Of a stretch of DNA of 64,000 nucleotides, positions 36,304-44,920 are shown piece after piece. Made by a program: the position numbers and the translations under genes. The DNA lies in contig NZ_JAVFVU010000005.1 in NCBI RefSeq assembly GCF_030929615.1, positions 62,001 through 126,000 on the forward strand, read 5' to 3'. This stretch comes from Dyadobacter sp. LHD-138 (GTDB lineage: Bacteria; Bacteroidota; Bacteroidia; Cytophagales; Spirosomataceae). The notes beneath the pieces are model-generated. The model did no database searches, was not told the DNA's origin, and saw only the letters and a program-made list of their open reading frames with translations. Positions within the stretch are counted from its first letter, which is position 1, and every line of letters starts with the position of its first letter.

Positions 36304-39300
36304 ATGAAATTTGAAGAATATAAAACCCTTGGCTTTACCAACTGGTGCGTGGAGAATCGGACGACGATTTACATCTTCACGTTCATCATCACGCTGGCGG
36401 GGTTCATGGTGTACAATAACCTGCCCAAGGAACAGTTCCCCGATATCAAGATCCCCCAGATCTATATCAATACCGTTTACTTTGGTACAGCCCCGGCTGA
36501 TATTGAAAATACAATTAACAAACCGATTGAAAAACAGCTCAAATCGTTGAGCGGTGTCAAAAAGATAAAATCCAATGCGTTGCAGGATGTATCGGTAATT
36601 CTCGTGGAATTTACACCGGACGTAGCGGTTGAAGTGGCATTGCAGCGCGTTCGTGATGCGATCGATAAGGCAAAAACGGATCTACCGCAAAACCTTGATA
36701 CCGGCCCGACGGCACAGGATGTGAACTTTTCGGAGTTCCCGATTATGAACGTAAACATTGCCGGTAATTATTCGTTAAAACAATTAAAAGAATATGCCGA
36801 AGATTTACAGGACGGTATTGAAGCATTACCCGAAATAACACGTGTGGATATTCTGGGCGCACTCAACCGGGAAATCCAGATCAACGTAGACCTGCCGCGT
36901 ATGCAGTCAACGGGTCTGACTTTTTATGATATCCAAACCGCCATCCAGGGCGAAAACATCAATATTTCTGGTGGTGAACTGAATGTACAGGGTGTTCGCC
37001 GGACGCTACGTGTCAAAGGAGAATATACCGATGCTACGGAAATGGCCAACATCCGCATCCGTACCGGAACCGGTGCTACGGTGCGTTTGGGCGACGTGGC
37101 TGATGTACTCGATAACTTTGAAGAACAGCAGGATTTCGCACGTTTGGCAAGCAAATCGGTGATCACACTGAACGTGATCAAACGTTCCGGTGAGAACCTG
37201 GTGGAGGCTTCCGATAAAATTGAAAATGTGATTGCTGACTACAAGGCCAACCGTTTCCCGCAGGGACTGGATATTAAAATCACAGCGGATCAGTCGATTC
37301 AAACCCGCGCAGATCTGCACGATTTGATCAATACCGTTGTACTTGGTTTTATTTTCGTGGTGATGGTACTGATGTTCTTCATGGGTGTCCGTGATGCGAT
37401 TTTTGTTGGACTTTCCGTGCCCTTATCTGCCCTGGTGGCCTTTGTGATGATGCCGATCATCGGTCCGATGGTTGGTACTGAATTTACATTGAATACCATC
37501 GTACTTTTCGCTTTCCTTCTGGGAATCGGGCTCGTGGTGGATGATGCCATTGTGGTAATCGAAAACACCCACAGGCTTTTCAACATGCACAGGGACTGGA
37601 CGATTCAGCAGGCGGTGAAAGCGGCGGCAGGCGAAGTATTTATTCCCGTGCTTTCAGGAACGCTTACGACCATTGCACCATTCTTCCCGCTTCTTTTCTG
37701 GACCGGGATTGTCGGGGAGTTTATGAAGTTTATGCCCCTCACGCTCATCATCACGCTCGGCGCCTCCCTTTTTGTGGCTTATGTCATGAACCCGGTTTTT
37801 GCCGTGTCATTTATGGGACGCCACGAAGATGAGAAAGAAGCGCACGACACCAGCTTGAAAGCCATTCGCAGACCCTTGATTATTCTGGCCGTGGCGGCCG
37901 GTGTAGGTTATCTGATCGACCGTGGTGTCGGAAACTTCTTTGTTTTCATCCTGATCCTTTACATTTTCAATCATTATATTCTTACACCGCGTATTCTGGT
38001 ACCGTTCCAGGACGGGCTACTACCGGCTTTGAAAAACAATTACCGTAAGCTGATCGACTGGCTGCTTCGTGGCTGGCGTCCGGTTGTGGCCATTATTTCC
38101 ATGTTGGTGTTGCTGGTGTTTACCTTTGTCCTGACGGGTATTGTGAAACCGCAGGTGCTTTTCTTCCCAAGCGGAGACCCTGATTACGTGTATGTCTATA
38201 ACAAATTGCCGATTGGTACCGATGCTAAAGTGACGGACTCGGTCACCAAGGTGATTGAGCAAAAGGTTTTTGCCGTGCTCGAAAAAGAAAAAGCCATGGA
38301 TATGGTCAACTCGGTGATTGCCAACGTCGGTAAAAATGCCGGTGACCCTTATAACCCTGACCGCTCCGCCACACCGCATAAGTCCAAGGTTACCGTTGCC
38401 TTTGTGTATGGAACAGAGCGTGGTGGCCGTTCGACTCAGGTTATTTTACAGAAAATAAGGGATGCTGTTTCAGGAATTCCGGGGGCAGAAATCTCCGTAG
38501 AACGTGAAGCCGTTGGACCGCCAACCGGAAAACCGATCTCAATTGAGATTTCGGGAGACGACTTTACCGAACTTCAAAAACTTGAAAAAACGGTACTGAA
38601 AAAAGTGCAGGATTCAGGAATTGAAGGTATTGACCAGCTTCGTTCCGACCTTGTGACCAACAAACCGGAGATCGTCATTGACATTGACCGCGAAAAAGCG
38701 CAACGCGAAGGCATCAGCTCACAACAGATCGCTCTGGCCGTGAGAACTGCCCTTTTCGGATTGGAAGTTTCCAAGTTCCGTGACGACAAGGACGAGTATC
38801 CGATCATGGTTCGTTTAAAAAAGGACGATCGCGAGCAGATTGAAAAGTTGTTAAGCCTGAATGTTGTCTATCGTGACATGAACATGGGCGGCGCCCTGCG
38901 CCAGGTACCGATTACGTCGGTTGCCAACATCCATTATTCAACGACTTTCAGTCAGATTAACCGACAGGATCAGCGCAGGATCGTAACCCTGGGATCGGAC
39001 GTTTTACCGGGCTATAATGCCAATGAAATTGTAGCCCAGATTGAGACACAGATCCAGGAGATGGAAGTACCGAACGGTTATATCGTTAAAATGGGTGGAG
39101 AACAGGAAGAGCAGAATGAATCCATGGCTTTCCTTGGGACAGCTTTCGGAGCGGCCATCCTGCTTATTTATCTGATCCTGGCCACACAGTTTAACTCCGT
39201 GGTAAAACCGTTTATTATTTTCTTCACGATCGTATTGTCGCTGATCGGGGTATTACTTGGTTTCATCATTTTCGACCGCGATTTCTCGATTATCATGTCA

Positions 39301-39735
39301 GGTGTGGGTATCATCGCCCTTGCCGGGATTGTGGTGAAAAACGGGATTCTGCTCATCGAATTTATCGAAGAGTTACGCGGACGCGGTTATCCGATGCGGG
39401 AAGCCATCATCGAAGGCGGAGCCATCCGTCTGACGCCTGTATTGCTGACAGCCTCCGCCGCGGTACTGGGACTTGTGCCCCTGGCGCTGGGTATTACTGT
39501 TGACTTTGTCGGACTGTTCCAGGACCTTGAACCCCACCTGATCATCGGCGGACCGAGTGCGGTATTCTGGAATATCCTCGCCTGGACCATCATTTACGGA
39601 CTTACGTTCTCAACCATCCTTACGCTGGTAATCGTGCCCTGTATGTATTATACGAACGAGCGTATACGTGACAAATGGTTTAGGAAGAGCAAACCGGAAC
39701 CAATTAACCCAAACTGGCAGAACGAATCCATATAA
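36304..39735 (+). CDS. RND efflux permease with an extra helix pair
   Basis: 1143 aa from ATG 36304 (MKFEEYKTLGFTNWCVENR). It has the HAE-1 layout: helix 1, porter domain (NTVYFGTAPADIENTI), six-helix bundle with the proton-relay Asp pair in GIGLVVDDAIVVIENTHRLF, then a second copy. In the middle, two extra hydrophobic segments (about residues 540-565 and 570-590: LIILAVAAGVGYLID and FFVFILILYIFNHYIL) occur, typical of some Bacteroidota pumps. The frame opens at 36241, but the added 21 residues are not conserved. Substrate unknown. Confidence 0.93.
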   Translation: MKFEEYKTLGFTNWCVENRTTIYIFTFIITLAGFMVYNNLPKEQFPDIKIPQIYINTVYFGTAPADIENTINKPIEKQLKSLSGVKKIKSNALQDVSVILVEFTPDVAVEVALQRVRDAIDKAKTDLPQNLDTGPTAQDVNFSEFPIMNVNIAGNYSLKQLKEYAEDLQDGIEALPEITRVDILGALNREIQINVDLPRMQSTGLTFYDIQTAIQGENINISGGELNVQGVRRTLRVKGEYTDATEMANIRIRTGTGATVRLGDVADVLDNFEEQQDFARLASKSVITLNVIKRSGENLVEASDKIENVIADYKANRFPQGLDIKITADQSIQTRADLHDLINTVVLGFIFVVMVLMFFMGVRDAIFVGLSVPLSALVAFVMMPIIGPMVGTEFTLNTIVLFAFLLGIGLVVDDAIVVIENTHRLFNMHRDWTIQQAVKAAAGEVFIPVLSGTLTTIAPFFPLLFWTGIVGEFMKFMPLTLIITLGASLFVAYVMNPVFAVSFMGRHEDEKEAHDTSLKAIRRPLIILAVAAGVGYLIDRGVGNFFVFILILYIFNHYILTPRILVPFQDGLLPALKNNYRKLIDWLLRGWRPVVAIISMLVLLVFTFVLTGIVKPQVLFFPSGDPDYVYVYNKLPIGTDAKVTDSVTKVIEQKVFAVLEKEKAMDMVNSVIANVGKNAGDPYNPDRSATPHKSKVTVAFVYGTERGGRSTQVILQKIRDAVSGIPGAEISVEREAVGPPTGKPISIEISGDDFTELQKLEKTVLKKVQDSGIEGIDQLRSDLVTNKPEIVIDIDREKAQREGISSQQIALAVRTALFGLEVSKFRDDKDEYPIMVRLKKDDREQIEKLLSLNVVYRDMNMGGALRQVPITSVANIHYSTTFSQINRQDQRRIVTLGSDVLPGYNANEIVAQIETQIQEMEVPNGYIVKMGGEQEEQNESMAFLGTAFGAAILLIYLILATQFNSVVKPFIIFFTIVLSLIGVLLGFIIFDRDFSIIMSGVGIIALAGIVVKNGILLIEFIEELRGRGYPMREAIIEGGAIRLTPVLLTASAAVLGLVPLALGITVDFVGLFQDLEPHLIIGGPSAVFWNILAWTIIYGLTFSTILTLVIVPCMYYTNERIRDKWFRKSKPEPINPNWQNESI

Positions 39736-39740
39736 TGTAA

Positions 39741-39790
39741 AAAATTGTCAATGTTCCATGAAAAAGTTACATGGAGCATTGACAATTTTT
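39741..39790 (+). terminator. Terminator of the efflux operon
   Basis: 20-base arms (one G-U-type mismatch) around AAAAAGTTA, followed by TTTTT, directly after the RND gene. Confidence 0.85.
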
Positions 39791-39872
39791 ATAAAAAGAT
39801 TATTAGATTTGCAGCCCCAAATACAGCGGAAAGATATCTTCTTTCTTTCCCTACTTGGAACAAAAACCATCA

Positions 39873-39946
39873 CGGGATGTGGCGCAGCTCGGTAGCGTGC
39901 TTGCATGGGGTGCAAGAGGTCGCAGGTTCAAATCCTGTCATCCCGA
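39873..39946 (+). tRNA. tRNA-Pro (anticodon GGG)
   Basis: Complete cloverleaf: acceptor CGGGATG with CATCCCG, D arm GCGC/GCGT, anticodon stem CTTGC/GCAAG around the loop ATGGGGT (anticodon GGG), T arm GCAGG/CCTGT with loop TTCAAAT. Discriminator base A follows, and CCA is not encoded. It reads CCC and CCT. It marks the left border of the accessory island, as tRNA genes often do. Confidence 0.95.
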
Positions 39947-39991
39947 CAAAAAAACGACACTTACATATGATTTTGTAAGTGTCGTTTTTTT
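39947..39991 (+). terminator. Terminator of the tRNA-Pro transcript
   Basis: An 11-base stem AACGACACTTACA with TGTAAGTGTCGTT is followed by TTTTTTT immediately after the tRNA. Confidence 0.9.
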
Positions 39992-40018
39992 ATAACTTCT
40001 TGGTAATTTAACAGTTAA

Positions 40019-40068
40019 ACGTAGTCTTTAAACTACGTGCGAGCGACGTAGGTCTTTGGCCAAAACGC
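40019..40068. repeat. GTAGTC double-hairpin repeat, copy A
   Basis: Hairpin 1 is ACGTAGT/ACTACGT, then GCGAGCG, then hairpin 2 GGTC TTT GGCC and AAAACGCAAA. It is a diverged copy of the elements at 43052 and 44672, next to the tRNA. Confidence 0.65.
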
Positions 40069-40157
40069 AAAAGCAGTTTAATTAAAACAATACGTTTTCT
40101 CGAAAATAAGAATACCTTACACCGTATGTGCTTCGGTCGAAGATCGCCTTACAATAT

Positions 40158-40179
40158 GGCGTAGTCAGGAGACTACGCC
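40158..40179. repeat. GTAGTC repeat, copy B (single hairpin)
   Basis: GGCGTAGTC with GACTACGCC around AGGA, 21 bases before the nuclease-like gene. It shares the first hairpin of the family; the second hairpin is absent. Confidence 0.7.
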
Positions 40180-40200
40180 TAATTTAATCAGGACAAAACA

Positions 40201-41286
40201 ATGGAGAAACTGTTTGATGACAAAGAGCGGACAGAGAACCGCTACGCAAGACATCTTGAAAAATCTTATAATTTCTATGACTCAACTGCAAAGCCAGAGT
40301 TTGTGGCCGTCCGTGAAATGTTAAATGACTGGTTTTCTAGATATCCAGAAACTGACAAACGACAACTAAAAGGTGATTTTCGCACACAATTTGAGTCAGC
40401 ATTTTTCGAGCTCTTCATCCATGAACTCTTTTTTCGACAAGGGTTTACATTAACTCCTCACCCGACCGTTCTTAACTCGTCTAAAAATCCAGATTTCCTA
40501 GCAAAAAAAGGTAACATAGAAATCTATTTAGAAGCCAAAGTAGCTACCGACAAAACTAATGACGAACGTACCCTCGAAAACAAGCTCGGTGCAATTTACG
40601 ATAACCTCCAAAACCTGTCCAGTCCAGATTATTGGATTGACATTCAAGAAATAACTTTTAAAAGTAACAAGCAGGTGAAGTTGAGTAGAATGAAAACTCA
40701 GATTCAAACTTGGCTAGCCGAATGTCATTCTAAACAGCAACCTATGTATAATGACTACAACGATTTCGGTCGTGAATGCTTCTCCTACAATGATGATAGT
40801 GTAACAATATCACTGAGCCTGTTTCCCAGCACAATCGAAAAAGACCATCCTATCGCATCATACCTAGGTGGTAGCTATTCTGGCGGATGTGAAGAAGCCT
40901 TAATTGGAGCAATCAAAGAAAAGGGAGCTAGGTATGGGCATTTAGATAAACCATACATCGTTTGCATTAATCTTCCGGGACTTAGGTATCCACGTACAGA
41001 TGAAATATACAACACCCTATTCGGTCAACGCCGCCTACTCTCGAACTCTAACATATTCGACCCTGCGCCAATCTCGACGGAAATGGATGGAATATTAAAA
41101 AATGCGACTGGCTTAAGATTTACTCAAGTCTCTGCATTCTTCATCACCAGAGTTTTTGAGTCAAACTTGCATGCGGCAGATCATTGGTTGGTCGAACATA
41201 CAGAAGCAAAAAATAAGATGGACTTGCGAAAACTGTCTATCTATTCTGAAAAAATTGCAACAATTCTGTCATTAAATCAGAGCTAA
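40201..41286 (+). CDS. Putative PD-(D/E)XK nuclease, accessory gene
   Basis: 361-aa cytosolic protein I do not otherwise recognise. Residues 66-113 carry the PD-(D/E)XK pattern: a helix with E66 and E70, then NPDFL (D98), then EIYLEAKVAT (E111-x-K113). The catalytic triad geometry (D, 12 residues, E-A-K) is right for this nuclease fold. The rest is mixed alpha/beta. It stands alone between repeat copies and is AT-richer than core genes, both of which point to horizontal transfer. A defence role is a reasonable guess, not shown. Confidence 0.6.
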   Translation: MEKLFDDKERTENRYARHLEKSYNFYDSTAKPEFVAVREMLNDWFSRYPETDKRQLKGDFRTQFESAFFELFIHELFFRQGFTLTPHPTVLNSSKNPDFLAKKGNIEIYLEAKVATDKTNDERTLENKLGAIYDNLQNLSSPDYWIDIQEITFKSNKQVKLSRMKTQIQTWLAECHSKQQPMYNDYNDFGRECFSYNDDSVTISLSLFPSTIEKDHPIASYLGGSYSGGCEEALIGAIKEKGARYGHLDKPYIVCINLPGLRYPRTDEIYNTLFGQRRLLSNSNIFDPAPISTEMDGILKNATGLRFTQVSAFFITRVFESNLHAADHWLVEHTEAKNKMDLRKLSIYSEKIATILSLNQS

Positions 41287-41456
41287 TAGTTTTGGATATT
41301 TTTCTATTTGCTCACTCGTAGTCATAAAATTAATTTTCAATAAAAATGATCTGTATCTTTCATAGTAAGAACCCTTTTGTTACTATGGTAATTATTGCTG
41401 CAAAATGTTCTTTCCTTACCCTTAGCAAGCATAACAAATAATTCAACATAAAATAT

Positions 41457-42542
41457 ATGAGCAAAAACCTGACAGAATCGAGCCTTGACAGGAAGAACAT
41501 ATTAAATAATAATTTCGCCGTACAGGAAGTCTACGAACATGTAGGGTTTTATGGAATTAAATTTGATGGGAGGTACCGTTTTACCAAGCAACAGGTAGCT
41601 CACTATTATGAAGTTGATGCACGTACGATTGATCGTCTGCTAGAAAACCATAAGGAAGAATTTGAACAAAGTGGATATGAGTTGTATAATGGGTCTACAC
41701 TTAGGCGATTCAAGGATCAAGTATTTGATTTTGTGCGAGTTGCAAAAGAATCTGGGGATGTTCACGACATTCATGTCGTGAACATCCTTCAATTAACTGA
41801 TAATGAACTTGATAGTTTATCAAAAACTCCTCAATTAGGTATTTTCACCTATAAAGCATTTCTGAACATTGGAATGCTTCTGACAGGTTCAGAAAACGCC
41901 CAAAGACTAAGAACAGCTATACTTGACATTGTAATAGATGTCTTGAATAAAAAACTTGGCGGTAAAACTAAATTTATTAATCAAAGGGAAGAGGAATTTC
42001 TACCAAGTCTTGTACGCGAATACAATTATCGCCAGGAATTTACTAATGCATTGGATTACTACATTACTGATAACAGATTTAAATACAGTCAACTTACCGA
42101 CAAAATTTATAAATGTATTTTTAAAGAGAATGCGAAAGAATACCGTCAAATTCTGAATCTCAACGCAAAGGAAAGTGTACGCAGTACGATGTATTCGGAA
42201 GTCCTTGATTTAATTGCGGGATATGAAAATGGCTATGCCAATTATCTCAAAAACAAATCTGAAAGTTTAGAAAGGAAACTTTCATTATCGGAAGCTCACT
42301 TACTGTTTGCTGAATTTGAAAAAACGATGGAAGCTTTCGTAAATCCGCTTAGAGAAAAAGCAAGGAGTTTGATGGCTAGCAGAGATTTGGCATTCAGAGA
42401 TGCTTTACATGAAAAGCTCAAAGAATATGTCAACGAAGTCAGCTCAGAAGACTTTGAAAAGTTTTTGGGCGAACGAAGTATGGATTTAGAAAAGCGGCTT
42501 GAAGATAATAAAGACGTATTCAAACGTCTTAAAGATCGATAA
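41457..42542 (+). CDS. RhuM-like DNA-binding partner of the Doc toxin
   Basis: 361 aa. The N-terminal 60 residues look like a helix-turn-helix: RYRFTKQQVAHYYEVDARTI then DRLLENHK. Residues about 120-165 (TYKAFLNIGMLLTGSENAQR) resemble the RhuM/Bro-type region seen beside Fic or Doc genes. The C-terminal 100 residues are a charged coiled coil. It ends 2 bases before the Doc gene, so it is probably the antitoxin or regulator, though far larger than Phd. The coding region holds a perfect 15-bp inverted repeat at 41756-41787. Confidence 0.6.
   Translation: MSKNLTESSLDRKNILNNNFAVQEVYEHVGFYGIKFDGRYRFTKQQVAHYYEVDARTIDRLLENHKEEFEQSGYELYNGSTLRRFKDQVFDFVRVAKESGDVHDIHVVNILQLTDNELDSLSKTPQLGIFTYKAFLNIGMLLTGSENAQRLRTAILDIVIDVLNKKLGGKTKFINQREEEFLPSLVREYNYRQEFTNALDYYITDNRFKYSQLTDKIYKCIFKENAKEYRQILNLNAKESVRSTMYSEVLDLIAGYENGYANYLKNKSESLERKLSLSEAHLLFAEFEKTMEAFVNPLREKARSLMASRDLAFRDALHEKLKEYVNEVSSEDFEKFLGERSMDLEKRLEDNKDVFKRLKDR
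41756..41787. repeat. Perfect 15-bp inverted repeat inside the RhuM-like gene
   Basis: GGATGTTCACGACAT at 41756-41770 and its exact complement at 41773-41787 are separated by 2 bases. Such a palindrome is most unlikely by chance in coding DNA. It could be an operator, an mRNA hairpin or an insertion scar. Confidence 0.85.
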
Positions 42543-42544
42543 TT

Positions 42545-43033
42545 ATGGAGCTAATCTATTTCACAGAAGCATATGCTATCAAAATCCATGATAAAATTCT
42601 TGAAATATCCGGAGGATTGGAAGGTGTTAAAGATCTTGGAAATATTAGCAGTCCATTGCAACATATCCTAAACGATGACTATTATCCCACATTCGAAGAA
42701 AAGCTAAACCATCTGGTTTTTTCTTTTAATAAGTTTCATGGTTTTACAGATTGTAACAAACGTACATCAATTGCCTTAGGAGCCTTCTTTTTAGAAGTAA
42801 ATGGCCTGGATGTTTTTGTGAATAAGTTTATCATCGAAATGGAAAATATTGCAGTAACAGTAGCTGACAATATTATTGACAAAGATCTACTTCAGGAAAT
42901 TATCACTTCTATTATTAATGAAGAGGATTACAGTGAGGATCTTAAATTGAAAATTATAGCCGCACTAAGTCAAGTAGAAGAAGGAGATGTACAAGAGAAT
43001 CTTGGGACTGAATTTTACAGAGATTTATATTAG
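42545..43033 (+). CDS. doc: Death-on-curing (Doc/Fic) family toxin
   Basis: 162 aa. The Fic/Doc motif is HGFTDCNKRT at residues 65-74, matching the Doc form HxFxDANKRT. Doc kinases phosphorylate elongation factor Tu and stop translation. The first 60 residues and GGLEGVKDLGNISSPLQ also fit Doc. It is translationally linked to the RhuM-like gene upstream. A C-terminal extension of about 40 acidic residues (VEEGDVQENL) is beyond the usual Doc length. Low GC (about a third in a sampled stretch) suggests recent acquisition. Confidence 0.82.
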   Translation: MELIYFTEAYAIKIHDKILEISGGLEGVKDLGNISSPLQHILNDDYYPTFEEKLNHLVFSFNKFHGFTDCNKRTSIALGAFFLEVNGLDVFVNKFIIEMENIAVTVADNIIDKDLLQEIITSIINEEDYSEDLKLKIIAALSQVEEGDVQENLGTEFYRDLY

Positions 43034-43051
43034 ATCAAAATTATCTCCGTT

Positions 43052-43107
43052 GGACGTAGTCTCCAGACTACGTCCGAGCGTCACCGGTCTCCGACCGAAC
43101 CACAAAA
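43052..43107. repeat. GTAGTC double-hairpin repeat, copy C
   Basis: Hairpin 1 is GGACGTAGTC TCCA GACTACGTCC (43052-43075). Hairpin 2 is CGGTC TCC GACCG (43085-43097), then AACCACAAA. It lies just after the doc gene. Confidence 0.85.
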
Positions 43108-43331
43108 AACGCATAAGCACGCTAATCCAGCGCGGGCAGCACCGCAGAGGGCTGAAAGCAACTAACGACCTTTTCCTTTGAACGCCACTTTGTCTTGGTA
43201 GGCTAAACTTAGCAAAGGATGGTAAAGATGCTGATGGGTTATTTCCGATAAGAGCCACATTGTTGGTACAATTTCATCTGAAAGTATTGTAACTTGTTGA
43301 GTGTAACAGACGACAGTAACAACATAGAACA

Positions 43332-43913
43332 ATGCACGATTTACTATTTGACTTTATATCAAAATACATTTCTCTGACAGATGATGAAAAGAACGCTATC
43401 GTTTCTTTAGACGTATTCCGTTCTTTTAAAAAAGGAGCAGCTTTACTCAAAGAAGGACAAAAGTCTAATGACGGCTACTTTGTTCTTAAAGGTTGTATCC
43501 GAACCTATTACATCATAGGCGGAGATGAAAAAACAACCGCTTTCTACACAGAAATGGAAGCCTTGACACCGCATTGTGTTATCAACAAAGCCCCTTCCGA
43601 ATATTACATATCCTGTGTGGAAGATACAATTCTGATCGTTTCAAACCCTGATATGGAAGCTGAAATGTTTAGTAAGTTTCCGAAGTTTGAAAGCCTTTGC
43701 AGAATATTGGCAGAAGAATTTTTGGCTAAACAACAAATTAATTTTGATGAGTTTAAGACTTCTTCACCCGAACAACGGTATCTGAATCTATTACAAAAGA
43801 GACCAGACCTGATTCAACGTGTTCCGCAACACCAGTTAGCAAGTTATCTGGGTATAAAACCACAATCATTAAGCAGGTTAAGGGCAAGGATTTTGGAGAA
43901 AGATAAAGGTTAA
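43332..43913 (+). CDS. Crp/Fnr family transcriptional regulator
   Basis: 193 aa. The cyclic-nucleotide-binding-like domain has AALLKEGQKSNDGYFVLKG, and the C-terminal winged helix reads QLASYLGIKPQSLSRLRARI. The cAMP-contacting residues are not conserved, so the ligand is unknown; many Bacteroidota relatives bind none. The outer-membrane-protein gene lies 85 bases downstream with its own -7 box and may be its target. Confidence 0.88.
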   Translation: MHDLLFDFISKYISLTDDEKNAIVSLDVFRSFKKGAALLKEGQKSNDGYFVLKGCIRTYYIIGGDEKTTAFYTEMEALTPHCVINKAPSEYYISCVEDTILIVSNPDMEAEMFSKFPKFESLCRILAEEFLAKQQINFDEFKTSSPEQRYLNLLQKRPDLIQRVPQHQLASYLGIKPQSLSRLRARILEKDKG

Positions 43914-43966
43914 GGTTAAGCGTCATTTCTTAACTTAAGTGAACGTATTTAAGCTACCCGCCAATC

Positions 43967-43974
43967 TAATTTTG
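43967..43974 (+). promoter_or_regulatory. -7 box before the outer-membrane protein gene
   Basis: TAATTTTG matches TAnnTTTG, 25 bases before ATG 43999. No clear TTTG -33 element is found, so activation by the neighbouring Crp/Fnr protein is plausible. Confidence 0.5.
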
Positions 43975-43998
43975 CAGTATCATTTAACAAGAAAAGAT

Positions 43999-44619
43999 AT
44001 GCAAAAGAAAATTTTATGCTGCGCCTTGATTTTAATGATGGCAAACACGCTACACGTTAAAGCTCAATATGCCAAACAAGACAGTACTTATAAAAAGTAT
44101 TTTATAGGCAGCACCTTATTTATGCTAGCGAATTTAATACCTGATAATAATTCACCTGCAATGGTTTATGTGAATTTAGGTTATCGCATTACAGGAAAGG
44201 ATGTAATTTCACTTGAATTTAAAACTTGGAAATATGCCTGGCCAATTGGCATTCCTTATGGAAAATCATTTGAAGCAGAAGGAGAAGGATTTCCAGGTTA
44301 TATTCGGGAACACGGAGTTTCACTTAATTATCAAAGGTTTTTATGGAAAGGTCTTTTTGCTCAGGTGGACGTGATGCCTGCTTTTCAAACTTTTGTCAAT
44401 GATGGTAACAAGATTGACAAGGGCTTTCAAATCTTCAACACATATTCCATTGGTTATCACATTAAACTTTTCAAGGACAGGTTTTTTGTACAACCTTCCA
44501 TAGCAATGACTCATCGTCCCTATCAATCAAAAATGCCTGATTCGTTTAAACAGGTTGACGATAGATGGCCAAGAGTCTTCTTCTGGCAGCCGGGCCTTCA
44601 TTTTGGGTATAATTTTTAA
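43999..44619 (+). CDS. Outer-membrane beta-barrel-like protein
   Basis: 206 aa from ATG 43999, with a signal peptide MQKKILCCALILMMANTLHV ending at about Lys-Ala-Gln. The mature chain alternates polar and aromatic residues in short strands (YVNLGYRITGKDVISLEFKT, SLNYQRFLWKGLFAQVDVM) and ends in a C-terminal aromatic (LHFGYNF), typical of small barrels. No family assigned. Paired with the Crp/Fnr regulator in one repeat-bracketed cassette. Confidence 0.72.
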   Translation: MQKKILCCALILMMANTLHVKAQYAKQDSTYKKYFIGSTLFMLANLIPDNNSPAMVYVNLGYRITGKDVISLEFKTWKYAWPIGIPYGKSFEAEGEGFPGYIREHGVSLNYQRFLWKGLFAQVDVMPAFQTFVNDGNKIDKGFQIFNTYSIGYHIKLFKDRFFVQPSIAMTHRPYQSKMPDSFKQVDDRWPRVFFWQPGLHFGYNF

Positions 44620-44671
44620 AACTACAATGATTAGTTGAAGGCGTTATTTGCACCAAATACGCGCCCCGTTA

Positions 44672-44725
44672 GGCGTAGTCTCCAGACTACGCCCGAGCGT
44701 CTCCAGTCTCTGACCAAACTACAAA
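44672..44725. repeat. GTAGTC double-hairpin repeat, copy D
   Basis: GGCGTAGTC TCCA GACTACGCC (44672-44693), then CGAGCGTCTCCAGTCTCTGACC with AAACTACAAA. Closest to copy C. It lies between the outer-membrane protein gene and the AbiF promoter. Confidence 0.85.
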
Positions 44726-44817
44726 GCAGCTGAGTCAATACAATAGGTCTTTAACTAAGGATAGAGAATACTCAGATTCCATTATTTTAATCAAATTCCG
44801 ACTAATATAGTCCTCTC

Positions 44818-44849
44818 TTGTACAAAGCGCACAAAATATACTATATTTG
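44818..44849 (+). promoter_or_regulatory. Promoter of the AbiF leader RNA
   Basis: TTG at 44818-44820 and TATATTTG at 44842-44849 match the Bacteroidota -33 and -7 elements with 21 bases between. The expected start is near 44856, just at the base of the hairpin. Confidence 0.7.
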
Positions 44850-44854
44850 TATCA

Positions 44855-44912
44855 ACATGTTCACCCCCCTTCCCGTAAGAACAGGGCGCTTAGGGTGAAC
44901 TTTTTATTTTTA
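44855..44912 (+). ncRNA. Short structured RNA upstream of AbiF
   Basis: The predicted RNA folds into a stem of 8 bp, GTTCACCC (44859-44866) with GGGTGAAC (44893-44900), around an inner CCC/GGG mini-hairpin (44872-44886), and ends in TTTTTATTTTT. It is placed exactly between the promoter and the AbiF start, 20 bases from the ATG. It may be the RNA antitoxin or a leader attenuator. The 3' T-run could end a separate small RNA, with read-through giving AbiF. Confidence 0.6.
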
Positions 44913-44920
44913 CAGCCTGT

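Noticed and set aside
40019..44725. A CRISPR array made of the GTAGTC repeats
   Set aside because: The repeats are kilobases apart with genes between them and have no spacers or cas genes.
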